A stretch of 64,000 nt of DNA, taken from Antedon mediterranea (lineage: Eukaryota > Echinodermata > Crinoidea > Comatulida > Antedonidae). Location of the stretch: positions 16,536,288 through 16,600,287 of the forward strand of contig NC_092676.1 in assembly GCF_964355755.1 (NCBI RefSeq). Direction: 5' to 3'. The stretch's first letter is position 1, and each line of letters begins with the position of its first letter. Below are positions 23,113 to 33,539 of this stretch, in pieces. The translations under genes were made by a program, and so were the position numbers. The notes under the pieces are model-generated. The model did not search any database and was not told the origin of the DNA. It saw only the letters and a program-made list of their open reading frames with translations.

Positions 23113-24529
23113 AAAACTAATGCCCTTAACATGTTCATTCCACATGTAGCTTACGTGTTCACATTTTCTTTCAAACCTATACAATCATAATCCATCATAT
23201 TGATGGCAGGTAATTTCCAAATTTCCAAATGTAGCTGACGTTTTCAAATTCTTTTTTAAATCTATAATCATAATCCATCATATTGATGGCAGGCCTATAC
23301 AATCATAATCCATCATATTGATGGCAGGTAATTTCCAAATTTCCAAATATAGCTGACGTGTTCAAATTTTTTTTTAAATCTATAATCATAATCCATCATA
23401 TTGATGGCAGGTAATTTTCAAATGTAGCTTACATGTTCAAATTCTTTTTTAAATCTATAATCATAATCCATCATATTGATAGCAGGTAATTTCCAAATGT
23501 AGTTGACATGTTCACATTTTTAAAAATCTATAATCATACTCCATCATATTGATGGCAGGTAATTTCAAATTTCAAATTTCAACAAATGTAACTTGCGTGT
23601 TCAATTTTTTTTTTAAATCTATATAAATCATAACACATCATATTTGATGGCAGTGAATTTTATAATTTTACTAATTATTATTGTGTATAAATAATTTCAT
23701 AGTTATGCAATTATATTATATTTAGTATACAGTAGGCCTATGCTGTAGTTTAAAGGTCAATAACCATACTATCGGCCATTCTTGTACAAAATGTGCCATT
23801 AGACTGGATAGAAACACACATGTTTTAAACAAGTTAAAAAAAAAAAAATTCATAAGACCACAATTGTCAAAGTTATATTATTATTATATTATTATATTTG
23901 ACTAAGGGCTCAAATTGATTTCGTGTCTCTCCGATTATTGGTTACTGAGATACGATAAATAAAGATCAAAGGTCAAAATGTCAGAAATAAGACTTGCATC
24001 CATTTTTTGAGAAAATGTGTCATTAAAGTGAATATAAAAACATATATTTAAAACATTATGAGACCAAAATTAATTATTTGTGACTAGTGGTTCTCGAGAT
24101 ATAGGGTAATTATAAAAAATGGCCGCCATTTTTTATTATGCAAATTAAGGCCTTAGATGGCCGAATTTCGCTTGGGATCCGCCATATTCGTAATCAGCGA
24201 GGTCGAAATATCCTAAATCAAGTGGATTCCAGCTTCTACCCAAAAATGCTTCTTACACCATATTTCAGAGGAAATAGAACTTGTCTATTATTATGGTACG
24301 CGAGCGAAGCGAGCGTACCATCTAGTCAATCATAATTGGTATACATTTCGCATCTTACCAAACTTATTTTCAGTAGGCTACAGGTTCAAATCTCACACAC
24401 TCATTCGGCCGAAGACCAAATATAATAATTAGCCTATATTGTTCTCTATTCGTACATGGACCACCATACATGCATTACTCATTAGTCATATGCATAGGTG
24501 TCACCTGGGCTTCAATTTCCAGAGGCGTT

Positions 24530-24575
24530 GATCATGTTTTCGAGAACCATTCGGTGAAGCTAGCGAACCCTCTAG
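24530..24575 (+). mobile_element. Diverged Helitron-like 3' terminus
   Basis: CGAGAACCATTCGGTGAAGC then TAGCGAACCCTCTAG|T has the same order of features as the GGTACGC...ATCTAG|T ends of copies A-C: a dyad, a short spacer, then CTAG before T. The hairpin is imperfect. No matching 5' end was located. Confidence 0.4.
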
Positions 24576-25238
24576 TTACTTAAAATCGCATAACTTTGAA
24601 AATATTATAAAGATGCCAATTAGTTTAGTGTTTATCGTTCAAAAAATACATGTTTCTATAAAGTCTAACGTTACATTTTGTCCAATAATAGCCTAATGTA
24701 TAGTTATTAACTTTTGAACTATATTTGAAAAAGAATCAAACCCGGAATCTTCATGTAGACATCTATTAGAACATTTGATTTGGCATTTTCAAATCGTTTA
24801 AAAGTGCAAAGTGGTCTATTCAGTTTGACTTTATTAATCTCCATGCTTTATGTTGTTGGAGGAGAATACATCTTTGTACTATTTGATTTTTTTTTATATT
24901 CAGTATATTACACAGAGGTACCTTACAAGGTGGAACCACTTTAGCTTCAAGGCGCCTCAGTTTAACAAATACAACATTTTAAAACAAAAAACATCAATCA
25001 AACCTTCCAGAAATAACAAGAAATTGTCGTACATAATAAAACAATAAAGCATTTTCATAATTCGAAAGAAGGTCGAAACCAATTTAAAATTATACGTTAA
25101 AAAAAATCCTTGGCTAAGAAACTTTATTTGAAAAGCTAGATCTTTTTTGATTGGATTGTCAATATTTTGTATACTCTTAATACAATATTTTGATATTTCA
25201 TTTTTTTTTTCAGAAACAGTGAGCCTAAAGCTATCAAC

Positions 25239-28200
25239 ATGGAAACAGGTAATGGGTAATTTTTTTTTAATGTGTTTATTTTACTGGGCATTTAAAAAAA
25301 TATCATTTTCTCAAACTTTTTCCTTTTTTTTCTAGATTTTAAAGTGGATATTGTGAACGTATCAGAGTGGTATGATAAATATAACATCTTCAGACAGCTG
25401 AAAGTGTTATACCGAGATTTTATTTCAGTAGCGAACATAGACAAAGCACGTAGCACTATAGACTTATTTAATGAATTGACGAAATCAGGAAATTTAAGTT
25501 CAGAGAAGCGTACGTTACTTTACGAAACAATAAAAATAACTCAAACATTTGGAGCCATCAAAGTTTTCCAAAAATCTGTTCTCGATATTCAAGAAATTAA
25601 AATTACACAATTCGCCCCATTTCGACTATGGGTTGTAGATTTAGGAAATGCACTGACAAAAGAGGATGTTGATAAAATTGATGCATTTTACAATGATTGT
25701 ACGTTAAAAAGGTATAATGATCCTTGGACTATGATTATGGATTTGGAACGAAGACAAATACTTTGTAAAGAAAGAAAAGAAGAATTTATTGACACAATAA
25801 AAAAGATTGGACTGGAATCAAGAGTGAAACCTCTGAGTAAAAGTAAGTTAAATCGAAAATCGTAATAGAATTAATTGGTTAAAAAACAACACATTTTATA
25901 ACAACATTACATCCTTGGTAAGTCCGAGTCCGAACAAAGATGCATGTTATAAACATAAATATTTCTTCTTTTTTGTTTATGTTAATTGTATTTCTTAAAA
26001 ATAATAAAGCTAATTTATGTTAGACTATCATTGTAAATTCACGTTTCGTTCTGACTTTTATTAAACAGAGCAAATGTTGCCTAGGAATGAAGAACAAGGA
26101 ATGAGAAAAAAAATGAAATCAGAAACAGGTTAGTATTGAAAAGGTACATATCGTTTTGCTAAAAATCAGTTTTTAGGTAGTATATTGTTAATGTTTTTTT
26201 ATTATTAATTTATCATTAAAACAGAGAAAGTGGCGACCAGTAGTAACGAGGAACAAGGAATGCAAAAAGATGTTAAATCAGAAACAGGTTAGTTGCTTCA
26301 GTAATTAACATTTTCAGAAGATATGTTTAATTCAAATGCTGACCATATGTGAACAAGACAACAATTAAAGGAAGCTTCGTCCTTTAAATACGATAGGCCT
26401 GGTGATATGCCTAATTTTAATCCGCAGACAAATTTACTTAGTGAATTTAAAAACTAACAATAATTGTTTTTCAGTGTTAATAATATAGAGATAGGTTACA
26501 TTAATGATTACGTATTGCGGGACGATTGTGAGAACGATCAAAGCATATTGATCAAAACGTCGAGTAACTCTTTTCAGAACTAATATACGTGGTGTACCGA
26601 AAACTTTGTATTAACATTTGATTTCACCATGCAAAACCTTAAAACAATATGATACATAACTTAAACACAATACATCAAAGAAATACATTTCTACTAGAAC
26701 CACGAGACTACGTAAGCAATGTGAAATTTACTCAAAGTTGCAATTTAAATTCTGTAGAGATTCAATCCATGGTTAAATGTTGAAACAATCGATGGATCTA
26801 TAATTCCAGCTATACTACAATTCAATGACAAAAAACAACCTATGAATGTTTATTAACTAATATAAATTGGGTGATTCAAGTTGATGGATACTGATTGTAT
26901 TATTTATACTGTTTATATATCCATTGGAAAGACATTTTAAAACTTGCGAAAACAGCAATATTTATAGGGAAAATTAAAAATATATAATAAAATAGAATAT
27001 TATGTTTGATTTGTATAGCGCTATTCCAAAGATCATTTGCTCATTGCGCTGTGGACTTTTAGTCTACCAATTCTAGTGCTCTCTCATCTGCTCATGATAG
27101 TGACTGTGTGAGCTAATTTAGTACACTGAGCTTTCTTATTTTTATTTTTTTTATTTTATTAATTTCGGCAAACACAGTTATACAGACAAAATACAAACAA
27201 TTAGTTAGATTGCGCCAAGAAGTGGCAAAAGAGGCCTATAGCTTCTGTCGCCAATTAGGCGTGCCACTCCAACAAAAAAGCTAAAACGAACAGTAATCAA
27301 TATAAATATATAATAAAATTATATGGTTCTACAATGATTATTTAAAATATCTTTAAAATGTGTCCAACTTTTGCATAGAAATGAATTTCTGATATCAGCC
27401 GGTAGCCAATTCCCCATACGAATAAATCGAATATAATAATACAATAACAATATTTTTTGCTATCGATTTTAGATATGAGATATTTGAAAGTTAAAACATT
27501 CAAATGCCTGCTGTTGATAATCAGCGTATTTAAAATCAAACAATTCTGTAGCTTGTATAAAATATTTAAAACAAAAATAAAAGTGAAATAATTGCTTTTA
27601 GATTCAATAGTGTTTAATTTAGTGCAAGAAACCTGTCTGCATAAGACTGTTCCAAAATTCGCTGGTGAAGTATAAATCTGATAGCTCTTTTTTTAATCTT
27701 CTCTATCTTATCTATGTGACATTGTTGGTAAGGATACCAGATTGGAGAACAGTATTGGACATTGGAAAAACAAGATATTTATAAAGTTGCAACAGGACTG
27801 AATTAGAACATCCGGTTGCAATGGATCGAATAAAACCCAGCATCTTATTGCATTTTAATGTAACCTTGTCCATTTGATGTGACCAAAACCTACTGTTCTC
27901 GTCTAGATGTACTAGGTTCTTTAAAATGCACACGAGCATTTTTTGTACACTGGTACTATTAAGTGGACCAAAAAGATATAGTATTCAAATTCAGAAATGC
28001 AATATTAATAATGTTTTCTAAAATAAAACAGTTGTTCTTTGCATTTAGAAAAGATAGAAGCATATCTGCTTAAAAGACAGATACAATTGTGCAGTAAAGC
28101 CAGAAGATTTACACCACCAACAATGCGTAGTAGGTACATAGTTGATATTTTAGAGATGTTTACCGATATGGAACTACTAAAGGAAACGAAAAACAATAAA

Positions 28201-28834
28201 GGAAGCAAACCAACAACATTAGAAGAAATTGTTGATGTTATACAATCCACACCAGGATGTAAGGCTCTTATAGAGGGTGAGGGAGGAATAGGTAAAACTA
28301 CCATATTAAGACATTTATCATACGACTGGGTTAGTCAATCAATGAATGTATTTAAAGATAAAATAGTATTTCTATTAAGTGTAAGAGATCTAGAAAAAGA
28401 TGACGACATCTTAGATCAAATTGTAAAGGATATTGATATGAAAGACTTCAACAGGAATACAAAACTTCCACAAAATTCAGAGTTAATCCAAGATCTTCTA
28501 ATAACCCACGATGATAAGTTTGTGTTGTTGTTAGATGGACTAGATGAATTAAGATTTAATAACAAAAGCATAATTGAACTTTTCAGAAATAACTACTTAG
28601 AGAAAAGTACTGTGATACTTACTTCACGACCAGAAAACATAGACGAATTCATAAAAGAGTGTAATGTACATGTAAGGGTTAAAGGGTTTAGTGAAGAGAG
28701 CATAGGAAAATATATTGACAAACACTTTAAGTATTTTGAAAAACCACATTTGGGAGAATCACTTAGACAAGAGTTAGATATTAAAACATATGAGGAGAAG
28801 GAAGAGGAGGAGAAGGAGGGAGAGGGTGATGATG

Positions 28835-28866
<32 letters not shown>

Positions 28867-30813
28867 GATGATGATGATTATGATGATGATGATGATGATG
28901 ATGACGAGGATGAGGAGCAGAAACATCAAGAAGCGTATGCAATGAGCAAAAATCCTATGTTACTCCTTGCAATTTGCATTCTGTGGGAAGACAATCAAAG
29001 TCTTCCTGAAAATATTACTGACCTCTTCAAAGAACTCTTTCGTAGTATTTTGAATCAGTTTAACAAACAGGAAAAAACGCCAAAGATTTCTGAGTTTGAA
29101 AAAACTCCAGTGGAATATGTAAATGCTATGATTTTGCTAGGAAAATGTATGTATGATAGCTTAAAAGTAAATCAACTTTCAATAAACAAAACTGATTTGA
29201 ATGAGTATTCCAATAAAGATACGGTTGATATGGCCATAAAACTTGGGTTCGTTTATGAAGAAGTACCCATTTCAAAATCGAACTTTGAAAGAATATTTAT
29301 GCCCCCTCACAAGTTGATAGTAGAGTCATTGGTGGGATTTTATTTGTGCAATTTATGTGAAAGTGAAGGTATGGAGACACTCTCAGATGTAAGACAATTA
29401 CTTACACCATTTGGTGATGACGAGTGGGAGGTGATAAGAGAGAGTGATTATTTATACAGAGCGAGAGAGTTTGCAATTGGTTTCCTTGGTGCTAATGCTC
29501 ACAAATTTTTGAAGCACTGGGTTACGAATCATTTGTCAACATACCGCTCTCTGCCAAGTAATTTAAAGTTTGTTAAAACACATCATGAACATGTTGTGGT
29601 AAATGAGTTAATTAATCACATAACCAGCAACGATTTAGAAATAAAGAAGCATTTGGCTGAATTATCTACTTCTATAAGAATGTTTATTGATCACATTAGT
29701 CCAGGTGTATATTGTGGTGGACATTTCATACATCTAATCATACAACTGTATTGTATGGAATATAGTTTAGGTACCTTTTGTAGTAGGATGGCATCAGAGT
29801 GCAAGGAAAAGGTTATTGCCCACATTTTAGGAATTGAAGCTAAATGTATATCAGTTACAATTCGGAATCTATCAGGTAATTTAATTAATCACATGGTTAA
29901 AGAATGTTCACATAAAAGAGTCCAATTAGCATTAGGTTCACTAGATATATCTGGTAATAATCTGCTCAACATTGATGGTACTTTACTGGTTTCTTTATTG
30001 ATTTTGTCACCTAAGCTGAGTAAACTTTACATGAGTAATTGTAATCTATCAGGTGATGTAATCAATCACATGATTACAGAATGTTCACATAAACGAGTTC
30101 AATTATCTTTAGAAAGGCTTGATATCCGCTGTAATAATCTCCACAACATTGATGGTACATTACTGGGTTCTTTATTGATTATGTCTCCTAAGTTGAGGGG
30201 GCTGTACATGATGAATTGCAATCTCTCAGGTGATGTAATCAATCACATGGCCACAAAGTGTTCACATAAACGAGATCAATTAGTATTAGAAAAGCTCGAT
30301 ATCAATGATAATGATCTCCACAACATTGATGGTACTTTAATGATTATGTCTCCTAAGCTGGGGGGCCTTTTCATGAAGAATTGCAATCTATCAGGTGAAG
30401 TAATCAATTACATGGTCACAGAGTGTACAAATAAACGAGATCTATTAGCATTAGAAAGGCTTGATATCGATGGTAACAATCTCTTTAACATTGATGGTAC
30501 TTTACTGGGTTCTTTATTGGTTATGTCTCCTAAGCTGAGGGATCTTTACATGAGTAATTGCAACCTATCAGGTGACGTAATAAATCACATGGTCACAGAA
30601 TGTTTACAAAAACGAATTCAATTACCTTTATTTTCGCTTAATATATCTGGTAATAATCTTCTCATCACTGATTGTACTTTACTGGGTTCTTTATTGATCA
30701 TGTCTCCTAATTTGAAGAGGCTTTTTATGAGTGATTGCAATCTATCAGGTGATGTAATCAATCACATGGTTACAGAATGTTCGAAGAGAAATATTTCATT
30801 TTCTTATCGTTAG
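25239..30813 (+). CDS. NLR-type receptor: death-effector-like domains, NACHT, LRR
   Basis: CDS join 25239-25248, 25336-25842, 26069-26128, 26225-26287, 28049-30813 gives 1134 residues; all junctions are GT-AG and in frame. Exon 2 (residues 4-172) has two death-effector-like helical units: one around YRDFISVANIDKARSTIDLF, the second from PFRLWVVDLGNAL to RKEEFIDTIKKIG. Exons 3 and 4 encode two copies of an EEQGM-x-K...KSET linker. Exon 5 has the P-loop GEGGIGKTT, Walker B LLLDGLDEL and sensor VILTSRPE. An acidic (GAT)n-coded tract follows, then the NPMLLLAICILW region. Five full double-LRR units of about 56 residues (NLSGDVINH...LDI..NNL..IDGTLL...MSPKL) follow, and a sixth breaks off before the stop. 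The likely role is cytosolic sensing coupled to death-fold signalling, inferred from the family. An upstream non-coding exon may exist, because an acceptor CAG precedes 25214. Confidence 0.85.
27130..27960 (-). pseudogene. LINE reverse-transcriptase C-terminal fragment in NLR intron 4
   Basis: Minus-strand frames include HLDENSRFWSHQMDKV, KCNKMLGFIRS, YKYLVFPMSNTVLQSG, then IEKIKKRAIRFI. This is the familiar region after the RT fingers and palm of CR1/Jockey/RTE-type LINEs (KA-K-LGFI-R, K-LV-P--EY, IQ-RA-RFI). Stops and frame changes are present. It is opposite in orientation to the NLR gene and lies wholly within the 26288-28048 intron. Confidence 0.72.
28826..28920 (+). repeat. GAT trinucleotide run inside the NACHT coding exon
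   Basis: About 28 near-consecutive GAT codons, broken by GGT, TAT and GAC, encode a run of aspartates. The preceding GAG/GAA codons add a glutamate run. The frame stays open on both sides, so it is an expanded coding microsatellite. Confidence 0.95.
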
Positions 30814-30865
30814 TTTTCACTGATGTATGTATGTTACTTCTACTACCGGTATATAACCCACACAT

Positions 30866-30977
30866 TTTTAGTCGCGTGGACGCGACTCTATAGTTCACTA
30901 TGTCGGTCTGTCGGTCTGTCTGACGGTCCGGTATCACTATGCGTTTTAGCACGCGACTTATGGCTGTTGGCCTTGTT
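30866..30977 (-). repeat. Short GACC-family element, copy 2
   Basis: On the plus strand it starts TTTTAGTCGCGTGGACGCGA, runs through a TCGGTCTGTC tract and CGGTATCACTATGCG, and ends GGCTGTTGGCCTTGTT. It is a 112 bp version of the element at 36732-37537 and lies only about 50 bp after the NLR stop codon. Confidence 0.75.
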
Positions 30978-32159
30978 AAACCTCGTAGCAAGAAATCGTC
31001 AATTTCTATATCGCAAGTAATTGCATTTCTGTAGAACAAAATTGTAAATTTACAGTTAAGTTTTTATTTAAAAACCCATTCACTACAAGTTGTGACGTTT
31101 TGTAAAAATAATGCATATATTACTTTAAAAACATTAAACCAGGTCATTCCTTGTCCTAAATGTACGTTTTATGGTAAATTATGATAAAAAGAGAGAAACA
31201 ATGCACTACCTAAGTAGCTCGCGGGAAATTTAGGCCTAGTTTAGCTAGACTTAGTTTTGTAGGCCTAGCTGGTAAACATTGGTAGCTTACGAAAATCGTA
31301 CGCTAGCTGTAGGCCTAGCCTGACGTTGTATAGTTGCTGCATTAATTGTCTTTCTCATTTTGCCAGAATCCATTGATAATTGGAGGAAACTCGGTATTTT
31401 CGCTGAAAAGTTAGGAGTCTTCAATTTTGTTTTGGCCTCACGATCAATCGAAAAGTGGGTGAATTACATAAGAAAAACGAAAATATCAATCCGCGCGTAA
31501 TGCATGTTGGGATTTAGAGCGAGCCGCTTAAGTTATTAGAATCGACTTATTTTTCACATTTTTAACCGTGTAAAGACAAAAAAAGTTATCTCAATAGGAC
31601 CATATCGTATATGTTTTTACATCAAATATGGTTCGTGACCATAAATTAGATGAAAAAAACGTAGGAAATGGGTCCTTAAGCCAAAAAAAAAACGAATTGT
31701 TTACCGTGTAATATACTATTTGTCACACAATATACAAGTTTAAACATGCCTAGCTAGGCCTAGAAAAACGGATACGTCACACAAACGCATTCTTTAAAAA
31801 GTGTAAAAAAATGTTTCGCATGGCAACAAAATATTGAGGTTGTGTTCACAGATGGTTCCTGAATACAGTATAACCCCTATTAAAAGGATAATTTGTGGGA
31901 TCTGAAATTATTCTCTTAATATGTGTACTGTATTAGAAATAACAATACGCATTAGTTGAACTTTTATATCCATATTTCGAATTAATATAATTTAGGCCTT
32001 GATATTGTTGTTTTGCGTTTTCAATAAATCGATAATAGAGCGATACATATACATTATCTTTAGCATTTCGTTGATTTCTTGAGTGCGAGTGTGTAGCTAG
32101 AACTACTACACTCGTCTGTGCTTAAATGGTAAAGTTACTCAAGTTAATCTGGTCAAATT
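30978..32159. other. No gene; dispersed repeat fragments
   Basis: A block at about 31430-31690 (GTGGGTGAATT, AAACGAAAATATCAATCCGC, GCGTAATGCATGTTGGGATT) reappears inverted and shortened at 40918-41065, upstream of BAK. A further patch near 31850 (CACAGATGGTTCCTGAATAC) resembles the internal end of the Helitron copies. No coding exon is supported. Confidence 0.55.
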
Positions 32160-32580
32160 TGTTAATCTGTAGCACCACGCAGCTGTGTATTTGATAGATC
32201 ATTAGTCTTGATGTGCTTTAAGAGAGAATCCCTGATGGTCATGTTTCTAAGACATGAATTTGATGTACTTACTTTCGGTGACTCTTCGGTGGTTGGCTCA
32301 AAAGTAAACGTTGTATTTAGTCTACCTGAGCTTGCTTGCTTTGTAATGTTCGTCTTGTTTTTGGAATGTGGGTGCTTAGTTCGTCAGGATTTGTCTTAAA
32401 AATAGAAATAACGATATTTGGTTTTATGAAGACCTTGTTTGGAGATCAGATGTTTGATATTCCCTTTCGTTTTTAAGGCTCTTGAGTTGTGATTCAAGTG
32501 AGTTATTACGTTCACTTAGATCTTTAAAGGCTGTTGTTAAACGAACAAAATTGGTTTGGAGATCCATGTACAGACTAGTT
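32160..32580 (-). pseudogene. Probable retroelement ORF1 remnant (coiled coil)
   Basis: The minus-strand frame encodes SLYMDLQTNFVRLTTAFKDL followed by SERNNSLESQLKSLKNE, a heptad-like coiled coil ending at a stop. Downstream, in another frame, is RDSLLKHIKTNDLSNTQLRG, which recalls the GDSL-type segment found in some LINE ORF1 proteins. This is a weak, motif-based call. A LINE-like 3' tail lies nearby at 33190-33345. Confidence 0.4.
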
Positions 32581-33189
32581 TGTATTTTAAAAAAATATTG
32601 AGAAAGTTAGGTTCATGTTTGGATTAATCAATCTAAAAATGAAGACATTATATGCATATAGTTTAATAGATATATTGTAGATTCAAGTATTTATTAATTT
32701 AGTTAAGTTTAATATTGGTGAAGTGTGAATGTTTTTAAATATATTTTTCTATATAGAAATAGTGAAAATTATTATTATATAGATTGGAATAAATGTTGTT
32801 GCAAAATATTTATCAAAACAGAGTAAAATGTCCTATTCCCAGCGTTTTTGACGTTTTGAAAACCAGGCCATACGAAAACAGGGCACTTTTGCAGTTATTT
32901 TGTTTCATTTTTGATCAAAATTTACCAAACAATTTAGTTTAGTGTATAGGGCGTAAGCCATTTTATATTATATAATTCAGTTTTATACTATAAGTGATTT
33001 GTGTCATCTATGTTTTATCAACTATACACGTTAAGTATTCGTCATTATTATAATAAATTACATTTTCATCCAATAATGGTTTATTTGAAATAAATGTATA
33101 AATAAACATGTAAAAAAACTATTTATCACTTTATGCTGATTAACAACACTAAAATATACATAGGAAATGTCGTTTCTTACTAACTTTTA

Positions 33190-33345
33190 TTTAATTATGT
33201 TGTGTCTTATTGTTTTATGTTTTTATGTAAAAGGGTCCTGCGGAAACAGAATTGTAAACTTCTTTATGCAGAATCCTTGCCATAAATTATATACTGAAAC
33301 TGTAATTATAAACAATGACTAAATAAATGTGAATTGAATTGAATT
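33190..33345 (+). mobile_element. LINE 3' tail with GAATT microsatellite
   Basis: AAAGGGTCCTGCGGAAACAG, then TTTATGCAGAATCCTTGCC, then AATAAATGTGAATTGAATTG looks like the terminal untranslated part of a CR1/L2-type LINE, which typically ends in a short tandem repeat. No coding part is attached. Confidence 0.5.
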
Positions 33346-33539
33346 GTGTTTGTTGTCTTTTCGCTACAGGAGCACAACAGGTATAAACTGGAATTCCCAC
33401 TCTTTCATTGTGCGACACAACAATTTATTTCAATACGGTCAAGATAAATACAAAATCTCCAAATTTATTGATAATTTCGGCAGAAATGCTTGGGAACTTT
33501 AAAGGTATTATTACTATTACAAATACTGATATATAAGAA

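Larger units (their letters stand above)
20417..24254. mobile_element. 3.8 kb fold-back structure with about 1.5 kb arms
   Basis: AAGAAGCATTTTTGGGTAGA at 20417 is mirrored by the sequence ending TGCTTCTT at 24254. The mirror match continues through the GCGGATCCCAAGCGAAATTC block, ATGGCCG-containing tandem repeats, CCATCAATATGATGG repeats and a CXC-protein segment, to about 21970 on the left and 22766 on the right. The 800 bp loop holds more of the same protein, on the minus strand. The arms differ by small indels and substitutions. Confidence 0.88.
18978..24325 (+). mobile_element. Helitron-family element, copy B, carrying a fold-back insert
   Basis: The 5' end TCTATATATAAATTTACG starts at 18978 after A. 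The 3' end has the hairpin GGTACGC...GCGTACC followed by ATCTAG at 24325 and then T. The first 450 bp match copies A (from 13971) and C (from 44802) closely. The 19920-20340 block also matches copy C. Between 20417 and 24254 sits an inverted-repeat structure absent from copy C. No Rep/helicase frame is present. Confidence 0.75.

Noticed and set aside
28005-28304. 99-codon minus-strand frame
   Set aside because: It is antisense to the NLR NACHT exon, whose plus-strand motifs are unambiguous.
30770-31039. Minus-strand frame with RQTDRQTD-type repeat
   Set aside because: It arises from the TCTG/TCGG microsatellite of a dispersed repeat.
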